DNA of 6,715 bases from Actinomycetes bacterium (GCA_025464025.1 JAODBP010000290.1:1-6715), one strand, 5' to 3'; shown: positions 1 to 6,491, counted from the stretch's first letter. Program-made: numbers and translations. Notes: generated by a model from the sequence alone, not told the origin.

Positions 1-46
1 ACCGGCGACGGATTGACACCATTTTTGATGTCAATCCGTCGCCGGT
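1..46. repeat. Perfect 18-bp inverted repeat (hairpin), possible terminator or mobile palindromic repeat
   Basis: The arm ACCGGCGACGGATTGACA at 1-18 is the exact reverse complement of 29-46, separated by a 10-base AT-rich loop (19-28). The stem may continue past the left edge. It lies about 115 bases beyond the stop of the minus-strand SURF1 gene, so it could end that transcript, or one arriving from the left. No T-tract follows it on the plus strand; the minus-strand flank is outside the window. A perfect stem this long, with an AT-rich centre inside GC-rich flanks, also fits a dispersed palindromic repeat or a small element end. I cannot decide between these from one copy. In the 47-161 stretch after it I found no gene or clear site. 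Confidence 0.75.
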
Positions 47-161
47 TCGGGGAGCATCAGGTCCGGCGCGCCCAGGTCGTCCCCTCGGAGCGTCCTTCGT
101 CTTTCCGCGGAAACAGGAGGGGCGATATCGCACGCCTCAGCCGCGCGTGTTCAACCCGCGC

Positions 162-947
162 TCACTCGTCCTCGTCGTCGTCCGGGTCGCCCTCCCGGGC
201 CAGGTCCTTGGCCTGCTTCCGGAGGAGGAGGGGCCAGCCCACGATGCCGACGGTGGCGAAGATGAACCACTGCACGGCGTAGGACCGGTGCGGGCCCTCG
301 TCGGTGGCCGGCAGCGGGAGCAGCTCGGGGAACGTGCCGTCCTTCGGCGCCGGCCCGGTGAGCTGGAGGTAGACGGGGACGAGCCGGGCATCGACCTGCT
401 GCTGGAGCCGGGGGACGTCGACCCGGTTCACCACGAGCTGGCGACCGGTGCGGTCCTGGGGGCCGATCGACCCCCGCGTCTCGCTGGCCCGCAGGATGCC
501 CTCGACGGTCACGGTGCCGGCGCCCTTCGGCCGCACGTTCGAGAGGATGTCCTCGTCGGTGCCGCCACCGAGCGGGGCGAACCCCCGGTTCACGATGACG
601 GCCTCGTCGCCCACCAGGAGCGGGGTGAGGACGTGGAAGCCAGGCTGCTCGTTCAGCGACCGGGAGCGGACGAGGACGGTGTCGGCCGCGTCCCAGCGGC
701 CCTGCACCTCGACCCGCCGGTAGACGGCGCCGTCCGGCCCGGCGTGCAGGGCGTCGTCGAGCGAGGCGGGCGCGGCCTCCTCACGGGCGTGGATCAGCGC
801 GTTGCGGTGCTGCTTCTGGTGGAGGCGTCGCAGCTGCCAGAAACCGCAGTTGATGAACACCACCACGAGGAGCAGGCAGAGCAGGTGCCCGAAGATCCAC
901 TTGGGGCGCAGCCAGAACCGGGTGGTCACGGTTCCCAACCATGGCAC
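162..947 (-). CDS. SURF1-family cytochrome c oxidase assembly protein
   Basis: A 261-residue membrane protein of the SURF1 family, whose members assist cytochrome c oxidase assembly, probably around heme a delivery to subunit I. What is visible: a first membrane segment at about residues 18-35, directly followed by the family signature GFWQLRRLHQK (35-45); a long extracytoplasmic middle with the conserved VNRGF (119-123); then GPHRSYAVQWF (218-228) leading into the second membrane segment (about 223-242). The tail is very acidic (DPDDDEDE), written by a CTCGTCGTC-type low-complexity run near the stop. The GTG start at 945-947 has a weak G-rich stretch (minus strand over 953-957) 5 bases upstream. 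A GTG at codon 7 (927-929) would give a start closer to the signature and is a real alternative. It sits 29 bases after the polyprenyl synthase stop, so the two are probably co-transcribed. Family assignment is firm; the exact start is not. Confidence 0.93.
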   Translation of the reverse strand: MPWLGTVTTRFWLRPKWIFGHLLCLLLVVVFINCGFWQLRRLHQKQHRNALIHAREEAAPASLDDALHAGPDGAVYRRVEVQGRWDAADTVLVRSRSLNEQPGFHVLTPLLVGDEAVIVNRGFAPLGGGTDEDILSNVRPKGAGTVTVEGILRASETRGSIGPQDRTGRQLVVNRVDVPRLQQQVDARLVPVYLQLTGPAPKDGTFPELLPLPATDEGPHRSYAVQWFIFATVGIVGWPLLLRKQAKDLAREGDPDDDEDE

Positions 948-976
948 CGCGGCCCCCGGGTCGCGCGATCAGGCCT

Positions 977-2032
977 CTAGTGGTCGCGCCAGGCCACGTA
1001 GGCGGCCAGGTCGACGAGGGCCACCTGGGCCTCCTCGGTGACGGCCAGCTCCTTGGCCGCCTGGATCGCCTCGTCGGTGAGCTCGGCGATCCGGCGCTCG
1101 ACCTCGGCCGCCGCGCCGGTGGCGACCAGCACCTCCTGCACGGCGGCCACGCCGTCGGCGCCGAGCGCAGGGTCGCCGACCCGGGCGAGCACGGTGGCCC
1201 CCGCCCCGGTGGCCCGTTCGCGGGCGATGGCGAGCAGCGGCGTGGGCTTGCCCTCGAGGAGGTCGTCGCCGACCGGCTTGCCCATCGTCTCGCTGTCGCC
1301 GAACGCACCGAGCAGGTCGTCGCGCAGCTGGAACGCCTCGCCCAACGGGATGCCGTAGGCGGTGAGCGGCGGGGCGAGCTCGTCGAGCCGGCCGGCCATC
1401 GCGGCGCCGAGGTGGAGGGGGCGCTCGACCGTGTACTTGCCCGACTTGTAGGTGGCGATCCGGCGGGCGGCGGCGACGTCGGTGTCGCCGCGCGCCGTGC
1501 CCAGCATGTCGAGGTACTGGCCGATGTTGAGCTCGACCCGCAGCTCGTCCCACACCTGGCGGGCATCGGGGGTGAGCGGGGCCAGGAGCATGTCGGCGTA
1601 GACGAACGCGAGGTCGCCGATGAGGATCGCGACCCCCTCGCCGAACCGGCGCGACTCGCCTCGCCAGCCTTCGTCGCGGTGGCGATCGTGGAACGCCCGG
1701 TGGGCGGTGGCCACCCCTCGCCGCCGGTCGGACCCGTCCATCACGTCGTCGTGCACGAGGGCGAAGGCGTGGAGCAGCTCGAGGGCGGCGCCGACATCGG
1801 TGACGAGGTCGAGGTCGTCGCCCCCGGCCCCGACGTAGGCCCAGTGGCAGAACGCGGGCCGCAACCGCTTGCCGCCCGAGCGCAGGAGGCCGCGCAGGCA
1901 GGCGATCGGATCGGCCAGGTGGGGGTCGACATCGGCCCACCGCTGCTCCTCGGTGGCGAGCAACGCGTCGACCCGCGCCTCGATGCGCGCCGCGATCGCC
2001 AGGAGCGTGCTCGGCGGCGGGCGCTCGTCCAT
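977..2032 (-). CDS. Polyprenyl diphosphate synthase, probably geranylgeranyl-type (short chain)
   Basis: A 351-residue cytosolic trans-isoprenyl diphosphate synthase, condensing isopentenyl diphosphate onto an allylic primer. Visible family motifs: GGKRLRP (53-59); the first Asp-rich motif DDVMD (95-99) followed by RRRG (103-106); KSGKYT (196-201); and the second Asp-rich region FQLRDDLLGAFGD (234-246) followed by GKP. The two Asp clusters bind Mg2+ and diphosphate. The bulky F90, five residues before the first motif, is the position that in geranylgeranyl diphosphate synthases limits chain length, so a C20 product is my inference; longer prenyl chains for menaquinone or other lipids are not excluded. 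Length is normal for the family. The ATG at 2030-2032 is preceded by no Shine-Dalgarno sequence but by a TACGAT hexamer 6 bases away, suggesting a leaderless mRNA. The open frame runs much further upstream antisense to the kinase gene, but family similarity begins only after this ATG. It is the first gene of a unit with the SURF1 gene. Confidence 0.95.
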   Translation of the reverse strand: MDERPPPSTLLAIAARIEARVDALLATEEQRWADVDPHLADPIACLRGLLRSGGKRLRPAFCHWAYVGAGGDDLDLVTDVGAALELLHAFALVHDDVMDGSDRRRGVATAHRAFHDRHRDEGWRGESRRFGEGVAILIGDLAFVYADMLLAPLTPDARQVWDELRVELNIGQYLDMLGTARGDTDVAAARRIATYKSGKYTVERPLHLGAAMAGRLDELAPPLTAYGIPLGEAFQLRDDLLGAFGDSETMGKPVGDDLLEGKPTPLLAIARERATGAGATVLARVGDPALGADGVAAVQEVLVATGAAAEVERRIAELTDEAIQAAKELAVTEEAQVALVDLAAYVAWRDH

Positions 2033-2038
2033 CGGGCC

Positions 2039-2044
2039 ATCGTA
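2039..2044 (-). promoter_or_regulatory. Candidate -10 hexamer (TACGAT) for leaderless polyprenyl synthase transcript
   Basis: Read on the minus strand the hexamer is TACGAT, matching the TANNNT form of actinobacterial -10 elements. It ends exactly 6 bases before the ATG at 2032, placing the expected transcription start on or next to that A. No recognisable -35 element is seen. An 8-bp palindrome, GGTGCACC (2046-2053), lies just upstream and could be an operator, but so short a palindrome may be chance. Confidence 0.5.
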
Positions 2045-2068
2045 CGGTGCACCCCCCACCCGCAGGCC

Positions 2069-2074
2069 TAGCCT
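2069..2074 (+). promoter_or_regulatory. Candidate -10 hexamer (TAGCCT) for the kinase operon
   Basis: TAGCCT matches TANNNT and ends exactly 6 bases before the GTG at 2081, the same spacing as its divergent partner on the other strand. Transcription would begin at or beside the start codon, giving a leaderless message for the three-gene signalling operon. No convincing -35 element is visible at the usual distance. Confidence 0.45.
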
Positions 2075-2080
2075 CGTGGT

Positions 2081-4024
2081 GTGCAGGAACCGGCAGTGCC
2101 GGAAGACGAGCAAGGTCGGATCGAAGCCCTCCACGCGCTCCAGATCCTCGACACGCCGTCGGAGGAGCGCTTCGACCGCATCACCCGGATGGCCGCTCGG
2201 GTCCTCGGCGTCCCGATCACGCTCGTGAGCCTGATCGACACCGATCGGCAGTGGTTCAAGTCCTGCATCGGCCTCGACCAGGACGGGACGTCGCGCCGCG
2301 CTTCCTTCTGCGGGCACACCATCCTCCAGGAGGGCCTCTTCGTCGTCCCCGACGCCCTCGCCGACCCCCGCTTCGCCGACAACCCGATGGTGGTCGGCGA
2401 GCCCCGGGTCCGCTTCTACGCCGGTCACCCGCTCCACGGCCCCGACGGGCACCGCATCGGCACGCTGTGCGTGCTCGACCGCGAGCCCCGCACGCTCACC
2501 GACGACGAGCGGGCCGCCCTGGAGGACCTTGCGGCCTGGGCCGAGCTCGAGCTCGGATCGATCGAGCGGGGCAAGGCCCGCGACACCGAGCGTCGCCTGA
2601 TGACGCTGCTGGCCTCGGTGGGCGATGGCATCGCCACGTTCGACATCAACGGCATCGTCACGTCGGCCAACGCCGCGGCCGAGGCCATGTTCCGCCGGCC
2701 CGAGGACGAGATCGTGGGCCACCTCGTGTCCGACCTCGTCCACCCGGAGGACCGGACGATCGTCATCACGGCCCTGGTCGAGCGGGCCGAGTCCGACGTC
2801 GGCACGCTGTTCGAGCAGGAGATCCGGGGCCTTCGTGCCGACGGCACGTCGTTCCCGATGGACACGACGGTGAGCGAGGTGGTGGACCACGAGGGGGAGC
2901 TGTTCATCGCCATCGCCCGCGACGTCACCGGACGCCGGGAGGCCGCGGAGGAGCTGGCCAACCTCCAGCGGTACACCGCTCGCATCCTCGACAGCGTGGG
3001 CGACGGCATCGTGGGCGTCGACCGCACCGGTCGGGTGACGTTCGTGAACCGGGCCGCGGGCGAGATGCTGCTGCGCCGGCCCGCCGAGCTGATCGGCGAG
3101 CCCTTCCACGAGGTGGCCCACCACTCCCGTCCCGACGGCAGCCCCTATCCGTGGGAGGAGTGCCCGATGCACGACACCCTCTTCGGCGGCTCGGCGGTGC
3201 GCGAGTACGACGAGCTCTTCTGGAGGGCCGACGGCTCGAGCTTCTTCGTCGAGCTCGTGACGACGCCGCTGGCCGACCCCGACCGCGTCGTCGGCGCCGT
3301 CGTCGCCTTCCGGGACGTCACCGAGCGGCGCGCCATCGATCGGATGAAGGACGAGTTCGTGTCGGTGGTGAGCCACGAGCTGCGCACGCCCCTCACGTCG
3401 ATCCGCGGCTCGCTCGGCCTGCTGGCCGGCGGGGCGTTCGGCACCCTGCCGGACGAGGCGTCCCAGATGCTCGACCTCGCCGTCGACAACACCGACCGCC
3501 TCGTGCGGCTGGTGAACGACATCCTCGACCTCGAGCGCCTCCGGGCCGGGCAGGTGGCGCTCGACCTCCGGGTCGCCGACCTCACCGACCTGGCCGCGAA
3601 GGCGGTGGCCGCCGTGGCCAGCGCCACCACCAACGGGGTGCAGGTGCGGGTGTCGGGCTTCCCGGCGCCGGTCTGGGTCGATGCCGACCGGATGATGCAG
3701 GTGATCACCAACCTCGTCGGCAACGCCATCAAGTTCTCCGACGCCGAGGGAGTGGTCGACGTGCACGTCGCGACCGAGGGCGGCGAGGGGGTGCTGCGGG
3801 TGACCGACCACGGGCGGGGGATCCCTCCCGAGCTGCTGGAGCAGATCTTCGACCGCTTCCAGCAGGTCGACGCGACCGATGCCCGCGAGAAGGGCGGCAC
3901 CGGCCTCGGCCTGGCCATCGCCCGCAGCATCGTCGAGCAGCACGGCGGCAGGATCTGGGCCGAGAGCACTGAAGGGGTTGGTGCCACCTTCTCGGTGGCA
4001 GTGCCGGGGGAGGCAGCAAGTTGA
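2081..4024 (+). CDS. Soluble sensor histidine kinase, GAF-PAS-PAS-HisKA-HATPase_c
   Basis: A 647-residue kinase with no membrane segment, so a cytoplasmic sensor. Order: GAF domain (about 22-165) with the blocks RQWFKSCIGLD and SFCGHTIL; first PAS (about 170-285, ending in DVTGRRE); second PAS (about 296-418, ending in RDVTERR); HisKA (419-487) with the phospho-acceptor H432 in SHELRTP; ATPase domain (about 530-642). The ATPase has its N-box N544/N548, G1 DHGRGIP (576-582), F-box IFDRFQQVD and G2 KGGTGLGL (604-611), so it should be active. Both PAS domains begin with SVGDGI, pointing to internal duplication. The ligand is unknown; the GAF carries three cysteines (C62, C77, C130). The GTG at 2081 fits a leaderless start. 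An in-frame GTG at 2096 with AGGA 7 bases upstream is the alternative and would shorten the protein by 5 residues. It overlaps the next gene by 4 bases, so the adjacent receiver is its likeliest partner. Confidence 0.93.
   Translation: MQEPAVPEDEQGRIEALHALQILDTPSEERFDRITRMAARVLGVPITLVSLIDTDRQWFKSCIGLDQDGTSRRASFCGHTILQEGLFVVPDALADPRFADNPMVVGEPRVRFYAGHPLHGPDGHRIGTLCVLDREPRTLTDDERAALEDLAAWAELELGSIERGKARDTERRLMTLLASVGDGIATFDINGIVTSANAAAEAMFRRPEDEIVGHLVSDLVHPEDRTIVITALVERAESDVGTLFEQEIRGLRADGTSFPMDTTVSEVVDHEGELFIAIARDVTGRREAAEELANLQRYTARILDSVGDGIVGVDRTGRVTFVNRAAGEMLLRRPAELIGEPFHEVAHHSRPDGSPYPWEECPMHDTLFGGSAVREYDELFWRADGSSFFVELVTTPLADPDRVVGAVVAFRDVTERRAIDRMKDEFVSVVSHELRTPLTSIRGSLGLLAGGAFGTLPDEASQMLDLAVDNTDRLVRLVNDILDLERLRAGQVALDLRVADLTDLAAKAVAAVASATTNGVQVRVSGFPAPVWVDADRMMQVITNLVGNAIKFSDAEGVVDVHVATEGGEGVLRVTDHGRGIPPELLEQIFDRFQQVDATDAREKGGTGLGLAIARSIVEQHGGRIWAESTEGVGATFSVAVPGEAAS
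4006..4013 (+). promoter_or_regulatory. Strong ribosome binding site that selects a TTG start
   Basis: GGGGGAGG ends 7 bases before the TTG at 4021, an ideal Shine-Dalgarno spacing. The next in-frame candidate, GTG at 4030, would be 16 bases away. This decides the TTG start of the receiver gene and explains re-initiation at the upstream kinase stop. Confidence 0.7.
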
Positions 4025-4407
4025 CGGACGTGGCAGCGCGGCGAGTCGTGCTCGTGGACGACGAGGACGACATCCGGCTCGTGGCCCGAGCCAGCCTCGA
4101 GCGGATCGCCGGCTGGAAGGTGTACCCCGCCTCGTCGGGGGCCGAGGGCGTGGCGCTGGTCCGGGCCGAGCTCCCGGATGCCGTGGTCCTCGACGTGATG
4201 ATGCCGGGGATGGACGGCCCGGCCACGCTGGCCGAGCTGCGGGCCGACCCCGTCACCGCCTCGATCCCGGTCGTCTTCCTCACGGCCAAGGTGCAGGCGG
4301 CCGAGCGCCGCCGGCTCGAGGAGCTCGGCGCCGCGGGCGTGGTGGCCAAGCCGTTCGACCCGATGACCCTGGCCACCGAGCTGTCGACCGCGTTGGGGTG
4401 GGGATGA
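4021..4407 (+). CDS. Stand-alone response regulator receiver (CheY-like, REC only)
   Basis: A 128-residue single receiver domain with nothing attached. All active-site positions are present: acidic cluster D13/D14, phospho-acceptor D58 in LDVMMPGMDG, T88 in FLTAK, and K110 in AKPF. It should therefore accept phosphate from a histidine kinase, signal by protein contact, or act as a phosphate relay or sink. There is no DNA-binding, GGDEF, EAL or other output domain. The TTG start is supported by the strong ribosome binding site just upstream. The start overlaps the first kinase's stop (TTGA), and its own stop overlaps the start of the second kinase (ATGA), so all three are translationally coupled. 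Either flanking kinase, which share nearly the same HisKA domain, could phosphorylate it. Family assignment is secure; its target is unknown. Confidence 0.93.
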   Translation: MTDVAARRVVLVDDEDDIRLVARASLERIAGWKVYPASSGAEGVALVRAELPDAVVLDVMMPGMDGPATLAELRADPVTASIPVVFLTAKVQAAERRRLEELGAAGVVAKPFDPMTLATELSTALGWG

Positions 4408-6281
4408 CCGCCCAGCAGTTCTTGCGGCGGGTCGTCCGGATCCAGGGCATCATCCTCGCCGCCGCCCTGCTCCTGTCGACCGCCGGCGTGCTGACCTACC
4501 GGTGGGCCGCCGACCGGGTGCGCGAGACCAGCGCCGTGTTGGTCGACCTGCAGTCCCTGCGGAGCGAGGTCCTCGGGGCCGAAAGCGCACTGCGGGGCTA
4601 CGTGATCACCACGAACGACGCGTTCCTGGCGCCGTACGAGGCCGCCGCCCCGAACATCAAGGCGCTCAGCACGCGGCTGGAGGAGCGGCTGGCGCCGCGT
4701 GACGACGCCGCGTTCGCCGCCATCACGGAGCTCATCCGAGCCTGGCGGGTCAACTTCGCCACGCCGGTCCTCTTCGACGTCGCCTCGGGGCACCGCGATG
4801 CCGCCGTGGCCTTCATGGAGACCCAGGCGGGCAAGCGCCGGATCGACAAGGTCCAGGTCGACCTCGCCGCCCTCTCGGCCCGTCTCCGGGACCAGGAGAA
4901 CGACCGGCAGCGGGCGGCCGACGAGGTCGGCTGGGTCAGCGTGGCGGGCACGTTGCTCGGCGTCGTCCTCATCCTGGGCATCGGTGGCCAGCTGCGGCGA
5001 CGGCTCAACCGTCGCATCGCCGGTCCGCTCGAGGAGCTGGCCGACGTCACCGGCCGGTTCGGCTCGGGGGAGCTGACGGCCCGGGCCGGCGACGACGGGG
5101 TGATCGAGGTGCAGCGGGTGTCGGCGGCGTTCAACGCCATGGCCGAACGGACCCAGGCGATGGTCGTGGAGCTCATGGCCGTCGACCGACTGAAGTCGGA
5201 GTTCGTCTCAGTGGTGAGCCACGAGCTCCGAACCCCGCTCACGTCGATCCGCGGGTCGCTCGGGCTGCTGTCGTCGGGGGCCATGGGCGAGCTGCCCTCG
5301 GACGCGTCCGAGATGGTGGCCATCGCCACCTCGAACACCGATCGCCTGGTGCGGCTGATCAACGACATCCTCGACCTCGAGCGCATCGAAGGCGGTCACG
5401 AGGCGCTCGAGCTCCGGATGGTGCCCGTGGCCGAGCTCCTCGACGATGCCGCGTCCGCGGTGCGGGGCGCGGCGCAGACGGCGGGCGTCGCGATCGAGGT
5501 CGAGGCTCCCGACATCGCCATCGAGGTCGACGGCGACCGCATGATCCAGGCGGTCACCAACCTGCTCGGCAACGCCGTGAAGTTCTCCGAGCCCGGCTCG
5601 ACCGTGGTGGTCGACGCCGTGGTCCGAGGCCATCAGATCGCCCTCCAGGTGCGGGACCAGGGGCGGGGGATCCCGCCCGACATGCTGGAGGCCGTCTTCG
5701 AGCGCTTCCAGCAGGTCGATGCGTCCGATGCCCGCGAGAAGGGCGGCACCGGCCTCGGCCTGGCCATCGTCCGCACCATCGTCCAGCGCCACGGTGGTCG
5801 CGTCGAGGTCACCAGCACGGTGGGCGAGGGCAGCTGCTTCTCGATCGTCCTGCCCATCATGAGCCAGGCACCCACGGAGGAGGCGCGCGCGGACCGCGGC
5901 GGCGCGGCGGTCGTCGTCCTCGTCGAGGACGACCCCGACCTCCGACTGGTCGTCGGCGCCCTCCTGGGCCGCCACGGGATCGACGTGGCCACGGCCGAGA
6001 CGGCCCAGGAGGCCATCGAGCGGTGCCGCACGGCCGTCCCCGACGTGCTGGTGCTCGACGTCAGCTTGGCCGAGGGCGACGGCTACGACGTCGTCCAGGC
6101 CCTGCGCCAGGACGACCGGCTGCGATCGCTGCCGACGGTCGTGTACACCGCGGCGATCCTGAGCCCGGCGCAGCGCGACCGCCTCCGGCTGGGCGACACC
6201 GTCTTCGTGGCCAAGGGCCAGCGCGACGACCAGGCGCTCGAGCACGAGGTCATGGCCCTGCTGGCCCGGATCCGGTCCTGA
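4404..6281 (+). CDS. Membrane hybrid histidine kinase, CHASE3-HAMP-HisKA-HATPase_c-REC
   Basis: A 625-residue membrane sensor kinase. Order: membrane segment (about 14-32); extracytoplasmic CHASE3-like domain (about 38-175) with LGAESALRGYVITTNDAFLAPY; second membrane segment (about 176-195); HAMP linker (about 196-250); HisKA (260-328) with H273 in SHELRTP; ATPase (about 370-485) with N386/N390, DQGRGIP (418-424) and KGGTGLGL (446-453); then a receiver (about 504-622). The receiver keeps E508/D509/D510, phospho-acceptor D552, T582 and K604, but has SLAEGDG in place of the usual MMPxMDG and KG in place of KP, so it is somewhat atypical. No HPt domain follows, so the receiver may regulate the kinase itself. 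The ATG overlaps the receiver-gene stop (ATGA), with G-rich sequence just upstream. Catalytic halves of this and the first kinase are close paralogues, whereas the sensor halves are unrelated. The CHASE3 signal is unknown. Confidence 0.92.
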   Translation: MTAQQFLRRVVRIQGIILAAALLLSTAGVLTYRWAADRVRETSAVLVDLQSLRSEVLGAESALRGYVITTNDAFLAPYEAAAPNIKALSTRLEERLAPRDDAAFAAITELIRAWRVNFATPVLFDVASGHRDAAVAFMETQAGKRRIDKVQVDLAALSARLRDQENDRQRAADEVGWVSVAGTLLGVVLILGIGGQLRRRLNRRIAGPLEELADVTGRFGSGELTARAGDDGVIEVQRVSAAFNAMAERTQAMVVELMAVDRLKSEFVSVVSHELRTPLTSIRGSLGLLSSGAMGELPSDASEMVAIATSNTDRLVRLINDILDLERIEGGHEALELRMVPVAELLDDAASAVRGAAQTAGVAIEVEAPDIAIEVDGDRMIQAVTNLLGNAVKFSEPGSTVVVDAVVRGHQIALQVRDQGRGIPPDMLEAVFERFQQVDASDAREKGGTGLGLAIVRTIVQRHGGRVEVTSTVGEGSCFSIVLPIMSQAPTEEARADRGGAAVVVLVEDDPDLRLVVGALLGRHGIDVATAETAQEAIERCRTAVPDVLVLDVSLAEGDGYDVVQALRQDDRLRSLPTVVYTAAILSPAQRDRLRLGDTVFVAKGQRDDQALEHEVMALLARIRS

Positions 6282-6284
6282 CGA

Positions 6285-6491
6285 TCAGTCGGGTTCGAGG
6301 TCGGCGACCACCCGCTCGACCTCGATGCGGGTCTTGGCGATGCGGTCGCGGCAGAGGGTGATGAGCTCGGCGGCTCGGGCGACGCGCCCGGCGAGGACGT
6401 CGACGTCGACGTCGGCGTCCTCCAACCCGGCGACGATGGCCTCGAGCTCGGTGATGGCGTCGCCGTAGGCGATCTGGTCGTCAGTGGTCAT
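6285..6491 (-). CDS. xseB: Exodeoxyribonuclease VII small subunit
   Basis: A 68-residue protein, normal length for XseB, which binds the large subunit to form exonuclease VII, an enzyme degrading single-stranded DNA from both ends. The sequence is largely helical, with the family pattern YGDAITELEAIVAGLE (9-24), a short acidic turn (DADVDVD), then AGRVARAAELITLCRDRI (34-51) and a final VERVV helix. The ATG at 6489-6491 lies inside the end of the large-subunit gene; the two overlap by 11 bases. The open frame extends further upstream, but that part is proline/arginine-rich and antifamily in character, being the large-subunit gene read in another frame. Its stop is 3 bases from the stop of the converging kinase gene, with no terminator between them. 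The small size leaves slight doubt, removed by the xseA neighbour. Confidence 0.92.
   Translation of the reverse strand: MTTDDQIAYGDAITELEAIVAGLEDADVDVDVLAGRVARAAELITLCRDRIAKTRIEVERVVADLEPD

Noticed and set aside
147..980. Plus-strand open frame antisense to SURF1, preceded by an AGGAGGGG stretch at 114-121
   Set aside because: The SD-like stretch is not at a usable distance from the GTG at 147, and the minus-strand frame shows clear SURF1 signatures, so this is a shadow.
2033..3943. Very long minus-strand open frame continuing upstream of the polyprenyl synthase and lying antisense to the first kinase
   Set aside because: It is the mirror frame of a GC-rich gene, in which stop codons are rare. 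Its translation is low-complexity (H, V, G, D, R rich) with no domain, and synthase similarity begins only at the ATG at 2030-2032.
2047..3972. Plus-strand 641-codon open frame overlapping the first kinase
   Set aside because: The translation is almost entirely R, P, G, H and A with no fold or motif, while the 2081 frame holds complete GAF, PAS, HisKA and ATPase domains.
3879..4403. N-terminal extension of the second kinase frame across the receiver gene
   Set aside because: This region codes for the end of the first kinase and a complete canonical receiver in other frames; the ATG at 4404 is followed at once by a sensible membrane anchor.
5208..6245. Minus-strand 345-codon open frame antisense to the second kinase
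   Set aside because: It is rich in H, V, D and G without motifs and repeats the same mirror-frame pattern seen opposite the first kinase; the shared text between the two shadows only reflects the paralogous kinase cores.
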